Assembly (NCBI GenBank): GCA_015499985.1
Contig: JAAAUF010000409.1
Location: 4,782 to 35,264 of the forward strand
Length of the DNA stretch: 30,483 nt
Origin: Haplosporangium gracile
Taxonomy: Eukaryota > Mortierellomycota > Mortierellomycetes > Mortierellales > Mortierellaceae
Direction: 5' to 3'
Shown here: piece after piece, positions 9,896 through 20,735 of the stretch
How positions within the stretch are numbered: position 1 is the stretch's first letter
Layout of the letters: the number at the start of each line of letters is the position of its first letter
Translations under genes and position numbers: made by a program
The notes under the pieces: model-generated
What the model saw: only the letters and a program-made list of their open reading frames with translations
Database searches by the model: none
What the model was told of the DNA's origin: nothing

Positions 9896-10376
9896 AAGAT
9901 GGAACGAAGCGATTGCAGGATAAGAAAGATACTTTTTTTTTTTATGATGATTTGTTTCCCTCCCCTCTTTTGATACTTTTTTCACTTCTTCGTTCCTCGT
10001 TGGTTCGATAACTTGACGGCGCTAGTGCTACTTTTTTTTTTTTTTTTTTTTTTCCAACAAGAGAAGCCCCCCTCAATTTTTCATTTCCCCCTTTTCTTTT
10101 TTTTTTTTTTTTTTTTCCAACCGAGAGATCGACCATCCAATTGTACATATCCCCCCTATCAGTGTTTGTATTATTTTTTTTTTGCTTTCATCAGCTGCCT
10201 TTTCATGATACACGATACGATACGATACGAAATAAAAAAAAAATAGCGGCTTCAACGTGCGTGTGGTTTCAGTCCAGCTTTGATTTGCTCGTACGTTGTT
10301 GAATGACTATGTTTCTAGCGTCGAACCGTTTGGGTTCGGTGGACGGGTGAAAATAAAACGAGCCCTGATGGGCAAT

Positions 10377-10434
<58 letters not shown>

Positions 10435-10788
10435 AAGGGACTGGCAGACGGAGTTTTTTTTTGTACGGTCGTTTGTTTTTTTTCGCGTCTTTTCTCTCAG
10501 AGTCGTGGCCACCCCGGCTTGCCTTTCGCGTTTCCACCTTCCCCTCCACGATCGCACCCATTCTTTCCCCTCCTTCCGTTCGTTCTTATCACGCATTATT
10601 TTTTATTTGTACAAAAACAGTTGTCTAGGGGAGAGACGAGGTAAGGGAAAGATAAGAGTTCGGAGGAAAGATAGCGCTAAGAAAGAGTGCGGTGCAAGCA
10701 TGTATGCATGGGAACCCGAGAAACAAAAATTCTCGCTTTTCTCCTTTCGTCATGACCCTTCTAATAGGACAAAAGGGACAAAACTCTA
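9896..10788. other. Low-complexity region between convergent genes
   Basis: The 3' ends of the Cys-rich gene and PEX1 face each other here. The stretch has T-runs of about 20 bases near 10032-10052 and 10098-10117, four copies of a 5-base unit (ATACG) near 10208-10231, and a GA microsatellite. Frames in it translate to homopolymers or Arg-Glu and Ser-Leu repeats. I see no gene. Confidence 0.65.
10382..10431. repeat. GA dinucleotide microsatellite
   Basis: About 24 perfect GA repeats lie between the 3' ends of two convergent genes. Each strand encodes only Arg-Glu or Ser-Leu repeats, so frames through it are artefacts. Confidence 0.95.
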
Positions 10789-13700
10789 TCAAGCAAGGGT
10801 GGTCCTCTGACCGAGCTCATGACTTCCTGTTCCATTAGACATTTCGCCGTTGCGATCCCCCATGAATTCGCCGTAACTGTTATCAGCAATCAATAGAAAA
10901 TTTAAATGAAGTGTGAGACAAAGTGTTAACAAAGACAAAGTCTAGCAGGGTCATCCGCATGACATCAGAAAGAAAAACATCCACCTTCTTCCCCACAAAG
11001 TCCAAGAACAAAAAAGGAATGCAAAGTGGGTAACTTACATGAGATCCAGTCGCTGACTCTCCTCGGGTGTAATCGATGACCGTGTGTTGTTCAGTGAAAC
11101 CTCCAGATGTTCGTTTGTAATGATTGGACGCGATCCCTTGGGAGCCCTGTCCTGCGCCGACGATGTGCCATCCGCTGTAGAATCACCACCGCTTCCGCCT
11201 GCTGCTGCAGATGCTGCGTCTCTTGCCGCATCAATTCCCTTGGCAATCAAGCCCAACTATGAACATATGAACAATAAATAAAAATGAACGACTGTTAGCA
11301 ATTGCATCTAAATGTAGTAGTAAAAGGATAAAGAGCTCATTCTTGGTGATAACTTACGCGTTGAGAGATATGACCACGCTCGGCAAGGGTCAAGTTGGCC
11401 TTTTGGTTCGTCTTGCCGGTGCTTCCAAATCCTCCTTTGCCTCCAAAACTGACAAAGCGTGCCATCTTGCTATCACCGCGGCTGGTGGTCGCTGGTCCTC
11501 CAGCAACAGGCGAAGAGGCGCCAGTACCAGTAGCAGAGCGCTCCTTCTTGATCGCCTCATCCTTTTCAATTGCCACACGAATAGCTTCCAAGTGTGCATT
11601 GTACAAGACGGCCTGCAAATCAGCACCCGTCAAGCCCTCCGTCCGACGAGCGCACTCCATGAGATCCACATCCTCAGCAACTTCCATCTTACGCGCCAAG
11701 CAGGCCAAGATCTCGTGACGCTCCTCCAAACTGGGCATGCCGCAGAGCAGCGATTTATCCAGACGACCAGGACGCAACAAAGCGGGATCGATCAAGTCGG
11801 GGCGGGAGGTTGCTGCAAGAACGTAGACACCATCAAGACCCTCTGCACCATCCATCTGTGTCAGCATTTGGTTGACCACACGATCCGTTACTCCTGTGCT
11901 GTCGTGTCCTCTGGAAAATAAAAAAAAATGTAACAAGAAACCGTCGTGTCAACATGCATCCTTCTCATTGGAGCATGTCTTAGGTCGCTTAACATATAAC
12001 AACAATTTGCTCTTACCTTTTGGGCGCAATACTGTCAAACTCATCAAAGAAGAGGACACAGGGCTTAGCTGCCTGGGCACGCTCAAACAGATCACGGACA
12101 GACTTTTCAGAAGCACCAATGTACTTGTTCAGCAACTCAGGTCCCTTGACAGAGATAAAGTTCAGCCCACACTCCTTGGCCACCGCAGACGCCAACAGGG
12201 TCTTTCCACATCCTGGATGTCCAAACAACAACAGACCAGATCTAAGACGAAGTGGGCATTGTGAAAAGATGGCGGCATATTTGGTTGGCCATTCCAGCGT
12301 CTCAAGCAAGATCTTGCGGGTCTCGTTCAGTCCTCCAATATCGAGCCAGCTAGTGGCAGAACTCTGGAGCTTGACACCACGAAGACTGCTAGGGACAAAG
12401 CCCTCCTGTGCTTTGAGGAAATCCGCCTGGGTCAACGAAAACTCGTCCTCGGATGAGGAGCTTGACTCAACAGCAGCAGTAATGGCCTTGGCCTTGCCAT
12501 TGGGAATGTCATTGGCGTGGTTATCAGGTGATGAAGAGGCTGAGGCTGAGGTAATGTCGGCCTTGTGACTCTCAACCTGGGCAGCAATGTTACGAACAGC
12601 TCCCTCGTGGACAGTCCTCTCCAGGAATGCCTTCAAATCAGCGGCCAAGTACCCCTCGGTCTTCGAAGCGACCGAGACAAGGTCAATCTGAGGCAACGAT
12701 CTCTGCAAAATGGCGGGTCCAGTCTCCATCAAACTCTTCAACATCTCCTTGCGCTCAGTCTTTCCTGGTGGCATCAAACGAATAATCTCACTCAACAAGT
12801 GCGACGTGATCAACGAAGGATGGACAGAGACCTGCTGCTGAGCGGTGGCGACGATAGCGATTTGATCGAACCTCTTGCACATCTTAGTAGCAATCTGCAA
12901 AAAGACCTCGGCAATCTGTCTTGACCGGAAAGAGTCAGCATGTTCAACCTCGGCAGGGATCAGACGGTCTAGATCTTCCAAGAACAGAATACTGGGCGAG
13001 TGGAATGCAGCAGTGTCGAACCATTGCTGGAACTTTGTCATCAGCACAGGCAACCTGTCCTCTGCAAACTCCGCACAGTTAATCTCCACACAGTCTTTTT
13101 GCGCAGTACAAAATGTACATCCAATTAGTAAGTTGAATCAGAATGCTGCATGTGAAAGTGAGTTTCGAACAAGTATGCAGTACAAATCCACGCGCGCAAC
13201 TTACAAGCGAGGGTTTCCTTGTTTTGAGCCAGTTTGCGGATAAGAGATCGAGCGACAACGGTCTTGCCAGATCCATGAGGCCCGCACAAGAGGAATCCGC
13301 CCAAGTTAGGGACAGCGAAAGCGTCGCGGAGCTCGATCTTCGAAAGACAAGTCAACAGATACTTTTCGCCCTTTGTCAACACCTGTGTCACACCTCCCAA
13401 AGCTGCTGGGGTATCGGCAATGTGGGTGACAGTCCTAAAAGTTGAGAGCAGTTGGATGGTGAGTCGATCTGCAATATACTTCCGAATTGATCGTCTGTCC
13501 TCATCATTTTTGGCGTTGACTTACTTCTTGTAGATATGACTGAGACCTTGGGGCTGACCAACCTCGACCTTGAGCTGAGAAAGCTGGGCCTTGGTCAAAA
13601 TACTGAAAGTCTCGGGCTCCGGCTGGCCTTTTCCTTCCTCCTGCTGACTAGGCACAGCTGGCAATGACTTTGCTGGGAAAACTACAGCAAAGGACTGGAT

Positions 13701-15623
13701 GGTATCAGCATGAGGAATGGACAGCAACGATCCGTGGCTCAAAATGGTCGAGTCGTGATCCGGCAAAGTGTCGATCCAGTCCTTGAACAGTGAAATAACG
13801 CTGGTTGCCTTAGCAGCCTTGTCTGAGTCGTGGCTCGCAGATTTGGGCTGAAGCTTCAAGGGAGCAGGTGCCGCAGATGCTGATCCAGGAGTCGAAATAG
13901 GGCGAAGTGTGATGCTGGGAAGCTGAACCGCGTGAATATTTGTCTCTGCCAATCTGTTAGCACATGAAGTTTAGAAAGCGAGGATTGTGGTTAGGGCATG
14001 TGTAAAAGCTTGTAGTGCTGCTTGATCAATTGAAAGCAAGGCAGTGAAAGTGCAAGTACCTGACGATGGAAAAGTTCTCGGCATCGAGTGCGTCCTGAAC
14101 CTGCTTGGAGATAGCAACATGACCAACAGGGACATGGCGTGAAGGAACAGCTTTGACAAAGATGGCCGATGCTCCCACCAACAAGTCTTCAGGATCTCTT
14201 GTCTCATCATCAGTCACCTTCTCTGCATGGGGTGCAATGACCTTTGAGATACGGAGGGCTGGGCGGTGAGTGAGATCAGCCTCGAGCCAGCTATCAGGGT
14301 GCACCTGCACTGTGAAGGGGCCTTCTTCGGCAATCTCCTGTCCAAGCTCTTCTGAAATCTCGTCGAGCGCAAACACACGCAGACACTGCGCCTGAGTTAA
14401 CTTTTGAACACTGGTCGACAAATCCTGATTGTCGGATGATTTTGATATTCCTCCATTTGCTTTACGGACCATTGGCGCCACAATGACCTCTGCGTTAGCT
14501 CCCAACTTGACACAAGGCGCGTTCGGGTTGATATCGACTATGATTAAGGAATTTTTAAACGTGCAATGGATAAATTTAGCTTTTCGTTCGAGTAAAACCA
14601 TACATTGACGACAAGTAAAACATATGCTGCAAAGTGTAACTTACGGACACGCAGGCGGACCAGGGTGCGGCCGTTGACCCACATGGTGATGACCTGATGA
14701 GGGTACAAGATCCTGATCTGGTTCAGCATCTGGTCCTCGACATATCCCGCGTGTAATTCCTAAAGTACCAGACAGAAACAGACAGACGACCTTTGTCGTT
14801 AGTTGTCTCAAAAATGATCACATAAGGAGAGCCCTCTCATTGGATCGATCCGTTTGTCTTTTTTGACACTTTGTCCCGGAGCAAAAAAGCAAGGTTTCCA
14901 CTTACTAAAATTTCCCAGTCATCCTCCGAGTATGGGGCAACGTTCACAGAGACGCCGTCCTGAACCGACTTTACAAACTCAATGTTGACCTTGAAGAAGA
15001 ACGGAAATAAACATTGAAAGAAGGAAAATGTTAGTCGGTTGAATAATTGTTCAATTGCCTCGGCTGGTCATCCCCGAAAATGCAACGATCCTGCAGCCTT
15101 TGTAAAAAAAACTCAAACAATCCTCGGATCAGAAGAATAACATTCGATCCTTTTCTCCCTTCAAGTCTCCTGCAAAGTAGCCCCCGTCGGCTTACCTTTT
15201 GTCCAGCTCTGAGTCCCATAGCTTGTCCAAACTGAGGATCCATCTCGATTACATCGCCAGTAGCGCCACCAGGTCTCGGTATAACGGCGCTCGTATTGTT
15301 TCCTGAACCTGCACCTCCAGAGTTGGACGCGCCACCACTCCAACCCACATAAGACTTTTTCTCGGTCGATCCTTCCTGCCATGATAACTCCAGAACGACG
15401 TTTTGTGAGAGCTATTTTGTGATAAGAAGTAAACGACAAATAAAAAGTTAGCCTCTCAAGTACACCCTTTTCTAGTTTGAGCAAGGAAATGCACTGCAAA
15501 GTCGCACACGATGAGAAAAAATGTTACCTTGCCCTGGTCCAGCAGCGCGTTCGCCCATGCGCCTGGGAGGTTGATGAGGCAGTGTCTGAGGGGGAGGAAT
15601 GCGACGGTGACAGACTTGAGCAT
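10789..15623 (-). CDS. PEX1: Peroxin-1, AAA+ ATPase of the peroxisomal exportomer (11 exons)
   Basis: PEX1 pairs with PEX6 in a hexameric AAA+ motor that extracts ubiquitinated PEX5 from the peroxisomal membrane. Exons, 5' to 3': 15528-15623, 15196-15411, 14906-14989, 14645-14759, 14060-14537, 13525-13953, 13205-13434, 12017-13094, 11358-11910, 11039-11256, 10789-10876. All phases agree and give 1194 aa. The N-terminal domain shows family hallmarks ([37 protein letters not shown]). D1 has Walker A GPHGSGKT (524-531) and a degenerate Walker B, LFLEDLD; D2 has Walker A GHPGCGKT (841-848), Walker [14 protein letters not shown] and RPGRLDK. The protein ends with [12 protein letters not shown] and a short tail. 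A Ser-rich linker precedes D2, and a Gly/Ser/Lys insert follows its small subdomain. An in-frame ATG at 15716 would add 31 residues; 15623 fits the family start and has a CACC context. Confidence 0.97.
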
Positions 15624-16236
15624 GGTGGAATGAGGAAGTATATTAAAAAATAAAGGTGAAGGCGGGCGACTGCGGGTGAATACAGAAGGAAGTTGAATGT
15701 GTTCCGGCTTGAACACAAATGAAAAAAAGGGAGTAGTTTTGGGTCTTTGACAAGAGTGCGGGGAAGTAATGGAAGGTAATAAAGAAGAAAGGTAAGAGTA
15801 AGACAGTCAGGACACGAAGGAAAAGAAGTGGAGAGGGAAAGTCAAGGAAAAGTAAGGAAAAGTAAGAGAAAGTAAGGAAAAGTAAGGGAAAGAGCTGAAG
15901 AAGAAGAAGGATGAGAAAGTGACAAACGAGGCTCAAGACCGGTTGGTTCCTGACTCAATGGAAAGAAGAAGTGAAGAAGGGGTTTCTAAAGCGACAACTT
16001 CACTGTGTGGAGCTTATTCTTTCCTTCTATAGTCATCGATCGGCACCCCGGCTTCAGTCCAACGGACTCGTCTCTTCTTGCCCGTTCCAAATGGTAAAAT
16101 CGTGAGCCGTGGGTTCGTTTTTGCTGGGTGGAGTCAACTCCTCGTTTCATCACGTGTCACTTGGCCGCACTCTTGCTCGTTTTCTTTTTATTTCTTTCAG
16201 AGGTAACTTTATGGCCAGGGGCGACTTAGGACCTCC
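15624..16236. other. Intergenic: PEX1 promoter and 3' flank of the STEEP1-family gene
   Basis: About 610 bases between two minus-strand genes. The left part, CT-rich on the minus strand, fits the PEX1 5' leader and contains a decamer repeat. I see no coding frame of note. Confidence 0.6.
15841..15890. repeat. Five tandem 10-bp units in the PEX1 upstream region
   Basis: Five adjacent decamers share the pattern AGTAAGGAAA with one or two changes each. They lie about 220-270 bases before the PEX1 start codon, in its promoter or leader. On the coding strand they form a regular pyrimidine-rich repeat. Confidence 0.85.
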
Positions 16237-17061
16237 CTAGGACGAGGACGAAGACGCCGCCATAGAAGCCGCAAGGAAAGCTCTTGCCTGATCAGCCGCA
16301 CTCTGGTTCTCGTCTGCTCTGATCTGCAACTCCACCTCCATAGCTCTATCCTCCTCTGCCTCTTCGTCTCCTCCAGTCTTTCCTGATCCAGAGGCAGGGT
16401 TACTACCAGGCAACTCCTGCTCCCAATCCTCCTGTGGCACTCCTTGGATCTCATTCAACGCTCCCTGGACAATATATGTGTAGGGTCCGCCCTTCAAGTG
16501 CTTCGTCGTCTCGTATGCAATCAGCAAGCTGCATCGTGGACAGTGTAATCGGTATTGCTTCTCGAACAAGTTCTCGCCTCTATTATACCAATACAAAAGG
16601 GCAATTACATAAAAAGGCGTCAGTTTCCTAAAATACATTTCTCCACACCAACAACTTACGCACTGATTTTCCTCGTTTTGGCAATCGTTAGATATACCTC
16701 TTCAGGAGCTTGGCTTCCTTTTGGACAGCGTGAAGCTTGTACATCCTGGTGGCATTGGTCAAAATAATCGAGTTATCCGTCTCCCGCCTTGGTAGCTGTC
16801 CCAGCTCCATATCTAGCGTATTGAAAAGAAAAAAAAAACACAGGAACCCAACATGGTTAGTTGAACTATACTGAATGACATGCACTGAGGGCCCGGATTT
16901 TCACGGTGGGGTGGCGAAGTCGAAATACAAAAAAGATGCCTGGGAAGCATACCAATGACGAGAATGAACTCGCTGCAGAGGCAGTAGTATGAATGCAGTC
17001 CTTGTTGCTCATCTCTATGGTCTGAGGACGAGATAATACTGTTGCTAATAATCTTTGGCAT
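16237..17061 (-). CDS. STEEP1: STEEP1-family protein (UPF0428/CXorf56 type)
   Basis: Exons are 16953-17061, 16698-16812 and 16237-16579, giving 188 aa. The start MPKIISNSIISSSDHRD and the following HSYYCLC match the animal STEEP1 start (MPKxxSxS...YYCLC). Two Cys pairs, C27xC29 and C88xxC91 (in FEKQYRLHCPRC), look like a zinc site. Residues from about 130 are acidic, then Ala/Ser-rich, and replace the coiled-coil tail of animal proteins. In animals STEEP1 promotes exit of STING from the ER by inducing membrane curvature; a STING client is not expected here, so the fungal role is unknown. An in-frame ATG at 17130 would add 23 residues, but the family start favours 17061. The second intron is ambiguous: a 12-nt micro-exon (16660-16671) would also keep frame but would require a 26-nt intron. 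The gene sits 193 bases from the OST48 stop codon. Confidence 0.88.
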
Positions 17062-17254
17062 GGTCGATGTGTTGTCTTCGTGTTTTGCTTTGGTGTCCTT
17101 GAAAGGGTCCTTGGTCCTGATCAGTGGCAAGAGTGAGTTGCTTCTTGGACTACATCAGCTTTTGAGGCTTTTTATGCTTTCGAAAAACGTCACGTGCATC
17201 TTTTATTTCTCTAACGTGCACCTCCTGGCCGCCGTTTGGTTCAGGCCGACGTGT

Positions 17255-19085
17255 TTATGCCTTCTTGGTAGTCTTGACGCTCGAGTCCAAACCGCCCCAG
17301 AGGTAGACGAAAGAAAAGATCAACAATCCAACTCCCATGCTGGCTGCACTGGTGTAATAGGGCTTGGCCTGAGAGATGAATCGAGGATATTGGTCGTGGC
17401 GGAAGGGGTGGATACCGATCGTCGTTACGCTCTCAATGTAGGTCAAACCGGGGCGCTTGTAATTGACCATAAACTTGAACACTCCGTACTGGTCGGGCAA
17501 CTGCAAGGTGGTGGTGAAGGTACCGACAGTGGACTGGTCATTCAACTCGACCTGCTCAAGAGTCTTGCGAACATAGGGATCCAACATAATCAACTCCAGC
17601 TGAACATCGTCGGCAGAGAAAGGGTGCCACTCGCCTTCACGGTACTCGGCCAATGAAATCGTGTAGGTCTAATTCAGTGCGGTTATGGAATTTACAATAT
17701 CAGTGTTTAGTAATCCATGCTACCAGTGCTTGCAAATTAGATGATCCAAGATACCGCCTAATTAACCATGCCAACGAACGTACCATGTTATCCTTGATAC
17801 GGTAGTGGGCGGGAGCCTCTTCCTCGCCAAGCTTGTGGTGCTGAACGGCAACGACATCCAAAGCGCTCTTTTCCTGGAAGGTCCACTTGGTCAATTCCTC
17901 AATAAACTTGCGGTTTCCGTTGACAGTCCTAAAACAATGACAGAATTCGTATTAGTCACTACTGTCCATACAATTGAGCTCGACTTGATATTGCAAGAAA
18001 AGAAGTAATGACAACGTTAACTTACTCCTTGCCACCCTGCACCTTGGCGGAGGCACCAAAGAAAACATCCGACAACATCTCGGTGGAACCCAAGAACGCA
18101 ATACGGGCATTGTTACGGGCCTGCATAACCGAGACCAGGCTAATGTCCTTGCCGGCGATCAAGGGATCCTGATCAGCGCTCTCATCCAAGTTGACTGACT
18201 CCCACGAATACGCCTCCTGTGGGGCCCAAAGGACGGGGGTCAAGAGCGAATTCTTAGGGTTGGTAGAGTGGCCGATACCGCGGAACAAGATAGGTCCGGG
18301 CAATTTATTCTGAGGAACAATAGCATCGATCTTGGACATGTGGGTCGAAGGGTCGACGACAATCGCATCGTGCTTGGCCTGGCCCAATTCCTTGTCGTAG
18401 TTGAAGTGGTCCAAGACTGAGGTGTAACGGTTATCGAACTCGACATCAAACTCGCGAGAGAGTTCGCGGAGAGGGTTCGCCAACTCGGAGGATCCTGCCA
18501 AAATGACATTACCGCCCTCTGCCATGAATCCAACCACTGCCTTTGCGTTCATTCCCTTGGGGTACTCTATAGTATTCACCAAAATGGGAAAGGCCAATTG
18601 ATCCGACGGTTAGTCACCCAGTTGTTGATAGCCTTGTACGTGACAACACTGCACTACAGCAACAAACGACGCCTTGGTTTAGTCACGAACCCTTCATTTT
18701 GGGAGCGAGGAAGATGAGATGGTCATAGAGGCGACGGTCGTATTTGGTCAAGGAAACAGGCGAGCTGACATCGTTAATGGTGAGGTTGAAGTGGCGTCCT
18801 ATATTTCCATTGCAGAACACGTTCAAGAAAAGAAAAAAGATGATTGTTTAAGTCGAGACGCGACGAGATGATGAAAAGTCCAACCAGTACATAAAAGTGG
18901 CAGCAATGCGTCCTGTTCAACAGCAAAAGGGTGTATGTATTACCCTCGAGGTCGCTCCAGAGGTCGGTGTAGACGTCAGCATCGTCGAGGGTGTCGAGGA
19001 GGACGAGGGCGCGGAGTCCAGTAAGGGACGTGGCCTGGGCCACCAGGGCCATGGCCAGAGTTGACAAAAGAAGAGATGCGCGCAT
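17255..19085 (-). CDS. WBP1: Oligosaccharyltransferase 48-kDa subunit OST48/Wbp1 (5 exons)
   Basis: This is a non-catalytic core subunit of the ER oligosaccharyltransferase, which transfers the lipid-linked glycan to Asn of nascent proteins. Exons: 18944-19085, 18691-18798, 18026-18566, 17784-17928, 17255-17668; phases agree and give 449 aa, normal for the family. Residues 1-19 are a signal peptide (MRASLLLSTLAMALVAQAT). The luminal domain follows, with LRALVLLDTLDD, LYDHLIFLAPK, FMAEGGNVILAGSSELANPLREL and FDNRYTSVLDHFNYD, all typical of OST48. The C-terminal part contains GVFKFMVNYKRPGL and one membrane segment near 420-438 (GVGLLIFSFVYLW), then a short Lys-rich cytosolic tail that only loosely resembles a KKxx retrieval signal. 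The donor of intron 2 (GTTCGT) is weak, but the join restores conserved sequence. Confidence 0.97.
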
Positions 19086-20735
19086 CGTTATCTATGTCGT
19101 ATGTTGAGGGTTGATGATGCTACTACTCCTCGGTTGTGGTTTGTTGGTGTTGTTTTGTCGAGTCCTTGACTGTCTCCTTAGGGGATGATGACGAGTGAAA
19201 AGAATATCGACGACAAGTGTGAGTGATGAGAGAAGAAGAAGAAGAAGGTGAAGGAGAAAGGACGCGAACAAATATAAAATAAAAAAGAGGCCGGCACTGC
19301 AAGGAGGAATTGTTCACTCAAACGAAGTCGCTCCAACACCTCTGCTTTCTATCTTGTCTGTCCAGTTAGTCTGACAGGGACAAGTACAAGCCAACAATAG
19401 GCAGTTGGAGAAATTCGTCCAAGCCACTCCTAGCCAATCGATCCATCGGCCACCCAATCTTGCCAACGCATCAATCATTCGAATTAATTTTTGGTTCAAA
19501 GGAAAGGGTAGAACTTAATAGTCTCGTATCCAACAAAAGCCAATGCTATTCATGAAGCTAGACTACAGTCGTCGCGAGAACATCCTCGACAGACATTGTT
19601 TCCATCAAGATACTCTTGTGTCTTGCTCGAAGAGGAGTATGTTCATTCTATGATCCGTTGAGAAGACGATGTAATTGCATCTAGGACTGCCCGACAAGAG
19701 GTGAAAAAAAAAAAATAGATAGATGGTCGCAAAAATGCCCCTCTAGTCACTGAATACACTCTCTTCCATTCTTATCAAGGCTTCAGACACAAATGTGCTA
19801 TCCCCATTCAAGCAACAGGGAAAAAAAAAGCTTGGATGGCCGCTACTACTACACCTCCAATACATGGTAATGGGACAGCCTCCCACCCAGGTTTGCCAGC
19901 TCTCAGGATGCCCGAAAGATTTCAGCCTCATCCAAGCCTGCTTCTGTAGTGGCAGAGTCTCCAAGATTCGGCCAGAGATTCATGCTGAGGGGTCTCTGCT
20001 CTATTTGAAGCAGGGTTGTTTCAGATAAGGATAGTAGGCTGTAATGTAGGAGTTTCACTGTCGCGTTGTCAACATGTGGCAAGTTGAATGGTTACTGTTA
20101 CCGATAGCCACACCAAATACCCCTTATTGAAGAAATAGCCTTTGTGACGTGATGAGGCCATGCTACAGGAAATAGAGGCTGAACGAGTCATCAACTTCGG
20201 CGGATTTGCCTTGTGGTTGAGCTTTGTGCATTGTATCGTTACCGGCGCCGTCGATTACTAATCTAGACAGGTTTTCTTGAAACGAGATCGATATTGGGTG
20301 TGGGTCCCGTCCTGCACAATCGAGGACAAGCTTCATGGAAGAGTCGAGCCTGAGCTTAGTCGAAAAGAGAGAAGAGTAAAAGCGAAGGAGTGGTTGAAAG
20401 AGGGAAGAAGTCGAGAAGGATGAAGAGAAGGAAAGAAGTGAAGGACCAAATATCCGTACGAGCATGCTCGTTCACTAAGATTGGGCAAGATCCTTTTTTT
20501 TAAACCTTACCATCTCCACTTCAGTTTCACCCATCACCAAAGTGGCATCTCGGAAGCCACGACCAGGAAGAGACAGGAAAATGCTCCTCCTTGAGGTCAA
20601 AGCTGTATTGGAGATCGGGTTGTTCTTGGAAAAAAGTTTCTCTTTTTTAGTTTTTTTTTTTTATTATTATGTAGTAAAGGAAATATGAAGCAGCAGAAAA
20701 AATGCAAGGATGTAGAAAAAGTAACCCAACAACAA
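19086..20735. other. 1.6 kb region without a confident gene
   Basis: The left 200 bases should hold the OST48 promoter: TTTTATATTTG on the minus strand near 19268-19280 may be its TATA element, and a CCAAT-type sequence lies near 19433. Further right, small frames overlap on both strands at 19743-20028 and one of 100 codons runs on the minus strand at 20163-20465. Their translations are not low-complexity, but I recognise no domain and see no splice pattern that joins them. They may be chance or decayed sequence. The right end is the 3' flank of the Gln-rich gene. Confidence 0.5.

Noticed and set aside
15624..15716. Longer PEX1 start adding 31 residues
   Set aside because: The extension has no PEX1 similarity, while the ATG at 15623 is followed at once by family sequence and has a good start context.
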